Positions 25,236 through 32,524 of a stretch of 64,000 bases of DNA are shown in pieces (the stretch's first letter is position 1; each line of letters opens with the position of its first letter). The position numbers and the translations under genes are program-made. The DNA comes from Streptomyces rishiriensis (GTDB taxonomy: Bacteria; Actinomycetota; Actinomycetes; Streptomycetales; Streptomycetaceae), in NCBI RefSeq assembly GCF_030815485.1, contig NZ_JAUSWV010000002.1:6820001-6884000 (forward strand). The letters run 5' to 3'. The notes below the pieces were generated by a model. That model worked only from the letters and a program-made list of their open reading frames with translations. It ran no database searches and was not told the DNA's origin.

Positions 25236-27311
25236 GTGCAGGTCCTGCCGTACGGTTCCTGGCCCTCGCCCATCGACGCGGCCCTCACGGCCACGCACGA
25301 CGGGCGCCCCGAGTACGTCGGCTTCGTCGGCGACGAGGTGTGGTGGACCGCGCCCCGGCCGGCCGAGCGCGGTCGCCGCACCCTCGTGCGGCGTCGCCCC
25401 GACGGGACGGAGGAGTCCGTCCTGCCCGCGCCCTGGAACGTCCGCAGCCGGGTCGTCGAGTACGGCGGACAGCCGTGGGCCGGTGCCGTACGCGACGGCC
25501 GGCTCCTCGTGGTGTTCGTGCACTTCGCGGACCAGCGGCTGTACGGGTACGAGCCAGGGTCCGCGCACGGCGCCGAGCCGCGCCCGCTCACGCCCGTCTC
25601 GTCGGTGGGCGGTGGACTGCGGTGGGCGGAACCGCAGTTGCTGCTGGAGCGGGGAGAAGTCTGGTGCGTGCTGGAGGAGTTCACGGGCGGGGGTCCGACC
25701 GACGTGCGCCGGGTGCTGGCCGCGGTGCCGCTGGACGGCTCGGCCGCCGACGACCGCGGCGCCGTGCGTGAACTCACCGACGACCGACGCCGGTTCGTCA
25801 CCGGTGCGCGCCTCTCGCCGGACGGCCGCCGGGCCGCCTGGCTGGCCTGGGACCACCCCCTGATGCCGTGGGAGGGCACGGAGGTGGTCGTCGCCGACGT
25901 CATGGGCGACGGCACCCTGGGCGGCGCCCGGGTGGTGGCCGGTGGGCCACAGGAGTCGATCGCCCAGGTCGACTGGATCCCGTCGACGGGATACGGGCGA
26001 CCGTCGTCGGACCACGGCCGACGGTCCGCACCCGACGGAGCACGGCCGGCGGACGACGGCCAGCGATCGGCGGACGCCGGACCGCAGTCCGGGGAAGACC
26101 GTCTGCTGTACACGAGTGATCGCAGCGGTTGGTGGAACCTGTACCGCGACCACCGGCCCCTCTGCCCTCGCGAGGAGGAGTTCGGCGGAGCCCTGTGGAA
26201 GCTCGGGCAGCGCTGGTTCGCACCGCTGGAGAGCGGGCTCGTCGCCGTCGTGCACGGCCGGGGAGCCACCGTCCTCGGGATCCTCGACCCGGAGACCGGT
26301 GAACTCGTCGACGCGGCCGGACCGTGGACGGAGTTCGCGCCGACCCTCGCCGTGCAGGGCGACCGCGTCGTCGCCGTCGCGGCCGGTCCGCGCAGCGGGT
26401 ACGAGGTCGTGGAGCTGGACGCCAGGACCGGCCGGGCCCGGGTCGTCGGTGCCGCGCACGACGACGCGGTGGACCCGGCCTACTACCCGGAGCCCCGGAT
26501 CCGTACGTTCACCGGTCCCGAAGGCCGGGACATCCACGCGCACGTCTATCCGCCCCACCACCCCGGACATGTCGCGCCGGGCCACGAACTGCCGCCCTAC
26601 GTCGTGTGGGCGCACGGCGGACCCACCGACCGCGCCCCGCTCGTACTGGATCTGGAGATCGCCTACTTCACCTCCCGGGGCATCGGGGTAGCCGAGGTCG
26701 ACTACGGCGGCTCGACGGGGTACGGACGGGAGTACCGGGAGCGGTTGCGGGAGCAGTGGGGCGTGGTCGACGTCGAGGACTGCGCGGCCGTCGCCCTCGC
26801 CCTCGCCGACGAGGGCACCGCCGACCGCCGGCGGCTGGCCGTCCGGGGCGGCAGCGCGGGCGGCTGGACCGCCGCGGTCTCGCTGGCCGGCACCGACGTC
26901 TACGCCTGCGGCACGATCCGCTACCCCGTGCTGGACCTGGTGGGCTGGGCGACGGGGGAGACCCACGACTTCGAGTCGCGCTACCCGGAGAGTCTCGTCG
27001 GCCCCCTCGCGCAGGTGCCCGCCCGCTACGCGCAACGCTCGCCGATCGAGCACGCCCACCGCATCACCGTGCCGTTCCTGCTCCTCCAGGGGCTGGACGA
27101 CATGATCTGCCCGCCCGCCCAGTGCGAGCGCTTCCTCGCCCGGCTGGCCGGACGGACGGTGCCGCACGCGTACCTGGCGTTCGAGGGGGAGGGGCACGGA
27201 TTCCGGCAGGCGGCCACGATGGTGCGCGCCCTGGAGGCCGAGCTGTCGCTGTACGCTCAGGTGTTCGGGCTGCGCCCGCCCGGAATCCCCAGGTTGGAGC
27301 TTGTGCGGTGA
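25236..27311 (+). CDS. Prolyl-oligopeptidase-family (S9) serine peptidase
   Basis: 691 residues, with an N-terminal beta-propeller (1-430) and a C-terminal alpha/beta-hydrolase. The catalytic serine is in R-G-G-S-A-G-G near residue 533; aspartate (G-L-D-D-M) and histidine (E-G-H-G-F-R) follow in the last 100 residues. The W-A-H-G-G-P oxyanion segment is present. S9 enzymes cleave short peptides after proline or other residues. Between propeller strands, residues 250-287 form a low-complexity insert rich in G, R, S, D and P. The GTG at 25236 has GGGGAG 3 nt before it. The stop overlaps the next start in GTGA. Confidence 0.9.
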   Translation: MQVLPYGSWPSPIDAALTATHDGRPEYVGFVGDEVWWTAPRPAERGRRTLVRRRPDGTEESVLPAPWNVRSRVVEYGGQPWAGAVRDGRLLVVFVHFADQRLYGYEPGSAHGAEPRPLTPVSSVGGGLRWAEPQLLLERGEVWCVLEEFTGGGPTDVRRVLAAVPLDGSAADDRGAVRELTDDRRRFVTGARLSPDGRRAAWLAWDHPLMPWEGTEVVVADVMGDGTLGGARVVAGGPQESIAQVDWIPSTGYGRPSSDHGRRSAPDGARPADDGQRSADAGPQSGEDRLLYTSDRSGWWNLYRDHRPLCPREEEFGGALWKLGQRWFAPLESGLVAVVHGRGATVLGILDPETGELVDAAGPWTEFAPTLAVQGDRVVAVAAGPRSGYEVVELDARTGRARVVGAAHDDAVDPAYYPEPRIRTFTGPEGRDIHAHVYPPHHPGHVAPGHELPPYVVWAHGGPTDRAPLVLDLEIAYFTSRGIGVAEVDYGGSTGYGREYRERLREQWGVVDVEDCAAVALALADEGTADRRRLAVRGGSAGGWTAAVSLAGTDVYACGTIRYPVLDLVGWATGETHDFESRYPESLVGPLAQVPARYAQRSPIEHAHRITVPFLLLQGLDDMICPPAQCERFLARLAGRTVPHAYLAFEGEGHGFRQAATMVRALEAELSLYAQVFGLRPPGIPRLELVR
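25985..26095 (+). repeat. Low-complexity insert within the S9 peptidase gene
   Basis: This segment of degenerate tandem units (CGGACGACGGCC-like) encodes about 37 residues built on R/P-S/A-D-x-G. It interrupts the beta-propeller between V-D-W-I-P and L-L-Y-T-S-D-R, which are normally close together in the family. Confidence 0.5.
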
Positions 27312-28231
27312 AGGAACTCGTGCGGCCGTCCCGGCTCGCCCCCGGCGCCCGGATCGCGGTCGTCGCCCCCAGCGGGCCGGTGGCGGAGGAGCGGCTGGAG
27401 GCCGGCCTCGACCTGTTGCGCGGCTGGGACCTCGACCCCGTGGTCGCCCCCCATGTGCTGGACCGGCACGACCGGCTGCCGCACCTCGCGGGCGCCGACG
27501 CCGACCGGGCCGCCGATCTCCAGCGGGCCTGGTGCGATCCGGCCGTCGACGCCGTGCTGTGCGCACGCGGAGGCTACGGCGCCCAGCGGATCGTCGACCT
27601 GCTCGACTGGGACGCGATGCGGGCCGCCGGGCCGAAGGTGTTCGTCGGCTTCAGCGACAGCACCGCGCTGCACGAGGCGTTCGCCCTGCGCCTGGGCCTG
27701 GTCACGCTCTACGGGCCCGCGGCCGCCGGCGTCGACTTCATCAAGAGCGCACGGGCGCAGGAACACCTCAGGGGCACCCTGTTCGCCCCGGAAACCGTCC
27801 GCACGCTCGCCTCCACCGGCACGCCCATCGCGGGGGGCCGGGCGAGGGGCGTCACCCTGGGCGGCTGCCTGACGCTGCTGGCCACGGGCTACGGCACCCC
27901 GCACACCCGGGCCGGCGTCGGCGGGGGGCTGCTGCTGATCGAGGACGTGGGGGAGCGGCCGTACCGTGTCGACCGGGCCCTCACCCAGCTCCTGCGCACC
28001 GGCTGGCTGGACGGTGTCGCGGGTGTCGCGCTCGGTTCCTGGGAGGGCTGCGGCCCCTACGAGGAGCTGCGCCCGGTCCTCGTGGACCGGCTCGGCGGCC
28101 TCGGCGTCCCCGTCGTCGACGAGCTCGGGTTCGGCCACTGCGAGGGAGCCCTGACCGTGCCCTTCGGCGTGCCCGCCGTACTCGACGCCGACGAAGGCAC
28201 GCTCACCCTCGACACCCCGGCCCTGCGCTGA
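27308..28231 (+). CDS. LD-carboxypeptidase (S66)
   Basis: 307 residues of the LdcA/MccF family, cytoplasmic serine peptidases that remove the terminal D-residue of murein tetrapeptides or inactivate peptide antibiotics. The nucleophile is in G-F-S-D-S-T near residue 117. Glutamate is in L-L-I-E-D-V-G-E near 215 and histidine in F-G-H-C-E-G near 279, giving the S-E-H triad. The substrate-pocket sequence C-A-R-G-G-Y-G-A-Q-R is intact. The GTG overlaps the S9 stop by 4 nt, so translation is coupled. With DppA and M20 it fits muropeptide recycling. Confidence 0.9.
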   Translation: MKELVRPSRLAPGARIAVVAPSGPVAEERLEAGLDLLRGWDLDPVVAPHVLDRHDRLPHLAGADADRAADLQRAWCDPAVDAVLCARGGYGAQRIVDLLDWDAMRAAGPKVFVGFSDSTALHEAFALRLGLVTLYGPAAAGVDFIKSARAQEHLRGTLFAPETVRTLASTGTPIAGGRARGVTLGGCLTLLATGYGTPHTRAGVGGGLLLIEDVGERPYRVDRALTQLLRTGWLDGVAGVALGSWEGCGPYEELRPVLVDRLGGLGVPVVDELGFGHCEGALTVPFGVPAVLDADEGTLTLDTPALR

Positions 28232-28290
28232 CCTCCCGGCCGCCTCACCCGGAGGGCGCGGCTCACCGTGCGTGAGCGCGGTGCGGGGCC

Positions 28291-28296
28291 CAGGCT
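28291..28296 (+). promoter_or_regulatory. -10 box for a leaderless LapA-domain transcript
   Basis: CAGGCT lies exactly 6 nt before the ATG at 28303, with no ribosome site between. It is one base from the TAGGCT-N6-ATG arrangement seen at 12131 and 28560. Confidence 0.45.
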
Positions 28297-28302
28297 GGCC
28301 GT

Positions 28303-28551
28303 ATGAGCCGGAAGACCTCGAAGACGTCCGAGAGCGTCGGCAAGGGCGAAGCGCTGACGCCGGGCCGGATCGTCGTCCTGGCGCTCGCCGTCCTCGCCCT
28401 GGTCTTCGTCTTCGAGAACACCCGCCCCGTGAAGATCCGGCTGCTGATCCCCGAGGTGACGGTGCCGCTGTGGACGGCGCTCCTGGCGATGTGGGCCGTC
28501 GGCGCCCTGTGCGGCGCCTCCTTCGCGTACGTCAGAAAACGGCGCAAGTGA
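28303..28551 (+). CDS. LapA-domain (DUF1049) small membrane protein
   Basis: 82 residues with a short charged N-terminus and two membrane helices at about 21-40 and 53-75. Between them is the family mark F-V-F-E-N-T-R-P-V-K-I-R, and the basic tail R-K-R-R-K follows. Proteobacterial LapA/LapB proteins act in lipopolysaccharide control; in actinobacteria the role of this domain is unknown. The start probably gives a leaderless mRNA. The next gene begins 20 nt later with its own -10 box. Confidence 0.8.
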   Translation: MSRKTSKTSESVGKGEALTPGRIVVLALAVLALVFVFENTRPVKIRLLIPEVTVPLWTALLAMWAVGALCGASFAYVRKRRK

Positions 28552-28559
28552 CCTCGTCG

Positions 28560-28565
28560 TAGGCT
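28560..28565 (+). promoter_or_regulatory. -10 box for a leaderless acetyltransferase transcript
   Basis: TAGGCT stands 6 nt before the ATG at 28572 and begins 9 nt past the LapA stop. No Shine-Dalgarno lies between, as at 12131. Confidence 0.45.
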
Positions 28566-28571
28566 GTCCGG

Positions 28572-29123
28572 ATGCCGCACACCGCATCCCGATACCTCGC
28601 CGAGGGCCCCCGCGTGGGCATCCGTCACTTCGCGTACGAGGACGGTCCGGAGTTCACGGCCCGCGCGCGTGAGAGCAAGGACCTGCACCACCCGTGGCTG
28701 TTCCCGCCGGTCACCGCCGACGCCTACACGGCCTACGCGGGCCGGCTGATCGAGGACCCGTCGAAGGCGGGCTTCCTCGTGTGCACCCTGGAGGACGGGG
28801 CGGTCGCCGGGTTCGTCAACATCAACAACATCGTCGAGGGCGGCTTCCAGTGCGGCGCACTGGGCTACGGCGCCTTCGCGCACGCGGCCGGACGCGGGCT
28901 GATGCGCGAGGCGCTCGACCTCGTGGTGGGGCACGCGTTCGGACCGATGCGGCTGCACCGGCTGGAGATCAACGCGCAGCCCGGCAACGACGCCTCGATC
29001 GCCCTCGCCCGTGGCTGCGGCTTCCGCAGGGAGGGCTTCTCCCCGAAGATGCTCCACGTCGACGGAGAGTGGCGGGACCACGAGCGGTGGGCGATCACCG
29101 CCGAGATGCGGACTTGTAGTTGA
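28572..29123 (+). CDS. GNAT acetyltransferase (RimJ/RimL type)
   Basis: 183 residues. The RimJ/L-type GNAT fold shows G-I-R-H-F-A-Y-E-D at the first strand and G-Y-G-A-F-A-H-A-A-G-R-G-L-M in the acetyl-CoA pyrophosphate region, where Q-x-x-G-x-G/A is relaxed to H-A-A-G-R-G. L-H-R-L-E-I-N-A-Q-P-G-N-D-A-S-I follows. Family members acetylate protein N-termini or small amines; the acceptor here is unknown. The last 29 bases overlap the 3' end of the convergent gene, so the terminal residues of both proteins share DNA. Confidence 0.87.
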   Translation: MPHTASRYLAEGPRVGIRHFAYEDGPEFTARARESKDLHHPWLFPPVTADAYTAYAGRLIEDPSKAGFLVCTLEDGAVAGFVNINNIVEGGFQCGALGYGAFAHAAGRGLMREALDLVVGHAFGPMRLHRLEINAQPGNDASIALARGCGFRREGFSPKMLHVDGEWRDHERWAITAEMRTCS

Positions 29124-29442
29124 TCTTCATCGTGTCGAGGTCGGTGACCGTCGACCGCAGCGCGGTGAAGCCGTGGCCCAGTTCCCGCAGCGTCGCCTCG
29201 GCGCGCTCCTCGGCGAGCGCGCCCGCCATCTCCTCGCCGTCCGCCGCGTCCGACACCACCACGTAGCGCATGGAGAAGTGCTTCAGCGGCGACGGCTCGT
29301 ACGTCAGCGTGCCCTCCTCGGTGAACCGCATGCTCGTCAGACCGTGGTCGGCGGCCTCGGCGACGAGCCGGGTCCGGCCCTCGTCGGTGAGGCCGTCCCA
29401 GGTGCCCCGGACGATCACCCGGTAGGTGTGCTGCTCGCTCAC
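29095..29442 (-). CDS. Conserved protein, DUF6204-like
   Basis: 115 residues with no signal peptide or membrane segment. It opens with T-Y-R-V-I-V-R-G-T-W-D-G-L-T, a conserved start I associate with DUF6204, and has F-T-E-E-G-T-L-T-Y and F-S-M-R-Y-V-V-V strands suggesting a small alpha/beta sandwich. Function is unknown. It is transcribed toward the GNAT gene and overlaps it by 29 bp at the 3' ends, which could cause mutual antisense effects. The ATG at 29442 is the first in frame. Confidence 0.7.
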   Translation of the reverse strand: MSEQHTYRVIVRGTWDGLTDEGRTRLVAEAADHGLTSMRFTEEGTLTYEPSPLKHFSMRYVVVSDAADGEEMAGALAEERAEATLRELGHGFTALRSTVTDLDTMKINYKSASRR

Positions 29443-29528
29443 TGCCGCTCCCTCGTGCCTGCCGTCGAACGCCCGACTCTACGTCCGCCACGGACCGCCG
29501 CCCACGGAATTTCACCGCGCCCGGCGCC

Positions 29529-29771
29529 TCACGACCCGCGCCGGTCGACGTACCCGCACACCGCCCCGTCCGGGTGGCGGGCGATCAGGTCCAGCTCGGC
29601 CGCAGGCCCGCTCATCGGCAGGAAGCAGCCGACCGCGGCCACTTGGACCCGGCCCCGCTCGAAGCGGAGCGCGCCGGTCCCCGCCAGCCGCTCGTAGAAG
29701 GAGACCGAGGCCTCCAGGTCGTCGACACAGACACGCAGTATGGATCCCGGAACGTCCCTGCGGACGAGCCT
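29529..29771 (-). pseudogene. VOC (glyoxalase-like) gene remnant
   Basis: Read on the minus strand this gives I-L-R-V-C-V-D-D-L-E-A-S-V-S-F-Y-E-R-L-A-G, the first beta-alpha unit of a vicinal-oxygen-chelate protein, and A-A-V-G-C-F-L-P. It then passes directly to L-I-A-R-H-P-D-G-A-V-C-G-Y-V-D, which resembles the last strand of such proteins, and TGA at 29529. About 60 residues between are missing and no ATG, GTG or TTG precedes the first strand in frame. It reads as an in-frame internally deleted, startless relic. The left edge is approximate. Confidence 0.55.
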
Positions 29772-29902
29772 GGTTGGGGCGGGCGCGGCGAGGTCGTCCC
29801 TTCACCCGATCCCCGCCCGGGCCCTCCGCCCGTTCCCTCCCCACCGCTCCGGCGCGCCGGTTCCTGGAGTTAAGCGTCCATGACAGCGGGTACCCGAGGT
29901 CC

Positions 29903-30403
29903 ATGGAGCGCATGGATCACCTGGAGCATCTGGACAAGCATCTGGTCGACGAGCTGGCGCAGGTGGCCCGCGAGACGATCCGCGAGGAGCTGCGCGAGCA
30001 GACCCGCAAGCAGCGCCGTACGGCCATGCTCTACGCGGCGTCCGGCGCCGTCGCCCTCTACGCGGGCGCGGCCGTCGCACTCGCCGTGGGGCTGGCACTC
30101 GACATCGGTCTGCCGGACTGGGTCGCGGCACTCATCACCGCCGCGGTCCTCGCCGTCGCGGCGTACCTGCTGCGCGGAGCCGCGAGGCCGCACGCCCCGT
30201 CATCGCCCAAGGCCGGCCTCGGCGCGGCACCGGACAAGGGCCCCGGCCGCGTCATCGGCGGTACGCCGCCGGCCGGGCCGCCCGGCGGTACCGGGCTGGC
30301 GTACCCCCCGATGCCGCCGACCGCGCCCGGCGCCCACGTGCCGCAGCCGGGCGAGGCGCCGCGCGCCGACGACATCGATCCCGAGCGTCCGCAGCAGGTC
30401 TGA
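29903..30403 (+). CDS. Phage-holin-family (Holin-X-like) membrane protein
   Basis: 166 residues. A charged amphipathic N-terminal helix (L-D-K-H-L-V-D-E-L-A-Q-V-A-R-E-T-I-R-E-E-L-R) leads to two membrane helices at about 45-67 and 70-92. A proline/glycine-rich cytoplasmic tail ends D-D-I-D-P-E-R-P-Q-Q-V. This is the layout of putative actinobacterial Holin-X proteins, which are chromosomal and have no proven lytic role. Starts at 29903 (ATG, GAGG 3 nt before) and 29912 (ATG) are both possible. A strong terminator follows. Confidence 0.78.
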   Translation: MERMDHLEHLDKHLVDELAQVARETIREELREQTRKQRRTAMLYAASGAVALYAGAAVALAVGLALDIGLPDWVAALITAAVLAVAAYLLRGAARPHAPSSPKAGLGAAPDKGPGRVIGGTPPAGPPGGTGLAYPPMPPTAPGAHVPQPGEAPRADDIDPERPQQV

Positions 30404-30454
30404 CGGGCGGCGCGCCGACGCCGAAGTGACGTAGCCGCGTCACGTGTTCGGCAG

Positions 30455-30495
30455 CCGGGCGGCCCCGCGGCACACGCTGCCGCGGGGCCGCCCGG
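30455..30495. terminator. 18-bp hairpin terminator after the holin-like gene
   Basis: A perfect 18-bp stem (30455-30472 with 30478-30495) closes on CACGC. It starts 52 nt past the holin-like stop and about 145 nt before the flavoprotein start. Confidence 0.8.
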
Positions 30496-30639
30496 TGTGC
30501 GCGGGCGTCCCGGCCCTCCGGGCCGTCACGCTGCGGACACGGGCGGCCGGAGGGGGCGCCGGCCCACGTTTGGCGGCTTCTGCCGGGGGGACGCGGAAAC
30601 CTTCGTACGAAAACCGCCCGAACCCCATCGGAGGCCCAC

Positions 30640-32520
30640 GTGAGGCGTCCCCGCATCGTGATCGTCGGAGCCGGCTTCGCCGGGTACCGGACGGCCCGCA
30701 CCCTGGCGCGGGCGGCCAGAGGGCGGGCCGACATCACTCTGCTCAACCCGACCGACTACTTCCTGTACCTGCCTCTGCTGCCCCAGGTGGCGGCGGGCAT
30801 CCTCGAGCCGCGGCGGGTCACCGTCTCCCTGTCGGGGACCCTTCGTGAGGTGCGGCCGGTGCTCGGCGAGGCCGAACACGTCGACCTCGACGCGCGCACC
30901 GTCCACTACACGAACCCCGAAGGCGACAAGGGCACGCTCGGCTACGACCGGCTCGTGCTCGCCGCAGGCAGCGTGAACAAGTTGCTGCCCATTCCCGGCG
31001 TCGCCGAGCACGCACACGGATTCCGCGGCCTGCCCGAAGCCCTCTACCTGCGTGATCACCTCACCCGGCAGGTGGAGTTGGCCGCCTCCGGCGCCGACGC
31101 GGCCGAGCGTACGGCGCGTTGTACGTTCGTCGTGGTCGGCGCGGGCTACACCGGCACCGAAGTCGCCGCACAGGGGCAGCTGTTCACCGACGCCCTGGTG
31201 CGCGCCCACCCCCTGCGCCGGGGCATGCGGCCACGCTGGCTGCTTCTCGACGTCGCGCCGCGGGTCCTGCCCGAGCTGGACGAGCGGCTCTCCCGCACCG
31301 CCGACCGGGTGCTGCGCGAACGGGGCGTCGAGGTGCGCATGGGGACCTCCGTCAAGGAGGCGACCCGCGACGGAGTCCTGCTGACCGACGGCGAGTTCGT
31401 CGCCACCCGCACCCTGGCGTGGTGCGTGGGCGTACGGCCCGATCCGCTGGCCGAGTCGCTCGGGCTGCCCATGGAACGCGGGCGGTTGCTCGTGGAACCG
31501 ACCCTGCAGGTTCCGGGCAGGCCCGAGGTGTTCGCGTGCGGTGACGCGGCCGCCGTACCCGATCTGGAGAAGCCCGGTGAGTACACGCCGATGACCGCCC
31601 AGCACGCGTGGCGGCAGGGCAAGGTGGCCGGCCAGAACGTCGCCGCCTCTCTCGTCGAGGGCGGCGGTCCGGCCGGTCTGCGGCCCTACCGGCACAAGGA
31701 CATGGGGTTCGTCGTGGACCTGGGCGGGGTGCAGGCCGCAGCCAATCCGCTCGGCGTCCACCTGTCCGGCCCCGCGGCCGGCGCGGTGGCCCGTGGCTAC
31801 CATCTCGCCGCCATGCCCGGCAACCGCGTGCGCGTCGCCGCCGACTGGCTGCTGGACGCCGTACTCCCGCGACAGGACGTGCAGCTGGGTCTGGTCCGGT
31901 CCTGGTCGGTGCCGCTGGACACGGCGTCGCCGGAACTGGCACGGATGCCGGGAGAGAACGGGCGCCAACCGGCGGCCTCCGGTCCCGGCGCGGCCACCGC
32001 GGCGGACGCGCACGACGCGCACGACGCGGACGTCGAGAACGCGGACGTCGAGAACGCCCACGACCAGAACGCCGACGACAAGAACGAAGGAAACGACGTG
32101 AACGACGTGAACGACGTGAACGAGACGAAGAAGGCGACCGGCGGGTCCGGCGAGCACCACCCCGCGCCCGAGGACGGTTCCCAGTCGATCACCGCGCCGA
32201 CACCCGAGGTGGGACAGCATTCGGGCGGTGGGAGCGGGTCCCGGGTGGGCCAGTCGTCGCCGGAGGAGGGCTCCCAGTCGATCGACTCGCCGACACCCGA
32301 GGTGGGGCGGCACAGTGACGGGCCGGCGGCCGTGCGGACCGACAGGACCGACGGGACCGACGCCGGGTCCGTGGGGAGCCGACCGGACCCCGAGGCCGCG
32401 AGGAAGCAGTCAGGCCGGGGGGCGGACGGGAACGATCCGGCCCCCGCCCCCGGCGAGAACACCCCCGTCGACAACGACCCAGCCGAGGGCGGCGACGACC
32501 GCGCGGAAGGAGGCCGCTAG
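30640..32520 (+). CDS. NDH-2-like FAD/NAD(P) oxidoreductase with long repetitive tail
   Basis: 626 residues. The first 430 resemble type II NADH dehydrogenases: FAD motif I-V-G-A-G-F-A-G near residue 7, NAD(P) motif V-V-G-A-G-Y-T-G-T-E near 167, and C-G-D-A-A-A-V-P near 300. These peripheral membrane enzymes pass electrons from NADH to quinone. Residues 435-626 are hydrophilic and repetitive, with D-V-E-N-A and D-V-N units and two copies of G-S-Q-S-I-x-x-P-T-P-E-V-G-x-H-S. The GTG at 30640 has GGAGG 5 nt upstream. The transketolase gene starts 4 nt after its stop. Confidence 0.87.
   Translation: MRRPRIVIVGAGFAGYRTARTLARAARGRADITLLNPTDYFLYLPLLPQVAAGILEPRRVTVSLSGTLREVRPVLGEAEHVDLDARTVHYTNPEGDKGTLGYDRLVLAAGSVNKLLPIPGVAEHAHGFRGLPEALYLRDHLTRQVELAASGADAAERTARCTFVVVGAGYTGTEVAAQGQLFTDALVRAHPLRRGMRPRWLLLDVAPRVLPELDERLSRTADRVLRERGVEVRMGTSVKEATRDGVLLTDGEFVATRTLAWCVGVRPDPLAESLGLPMERGRLLVEPTLQVPGRPEVFACGDAAAVPDLEKPGEYTPMTAQHAWRQGKVAGQNVAASLVEGGGPAGLRPYRHKDMGFVVDLGGVQAAANPLGVHLSGPAAGAVARGYHLAAMPGNRVRVAADWLLDAVLPRQDVQLGLVRSWSVPLDTASPELARMPGENGRQPAASGPGAATAADAHDAHDADVENADVENAHDQNADDKNEGNDVNDVNDVNETKKATGGSGEHHPAPEDGSQSITAPTPEVGQHSGGGSGSRVGQSSPEEGSQSIDSPTPEVGRHSDGPAAVRTDRTDGTDAGSVGSRPDPEAARKQSGRGADGNDPAPAPGENTPVDNDPAEGGDDRAEGGR
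32009..32118 (+). repeat. Tandem short repeats in the flavoprotein tail
   Basis: GCGGACGTCGAGAAC occurs twice in tandem (32026-32055) and AACGACGTG three times (32092-32118), with related ACGACGCGC units before. They encode D-V-E-N-A and N-D-V repeats and look like recent slippage expansions. Confidence 0.65.
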
Positions 32521-32524
32521 TCCG

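Noticed and set aside
23655..27566. A 1303-codon open frame on the minus strand opposite the peptidase genes
   Set aside because: It is the antisense shadow of high-GC coding DNA. The plus strand has conserved catalytic motifs, start signals and operon overlaps throughout.
29903..30403. Holin-like protein taken as evidence for a prophage
   Set aside because: No endolysin, structural, terminase or integrase genes are nearby, and such Holin-X proteins are ordinary chromosomal genes in actinobacteria.
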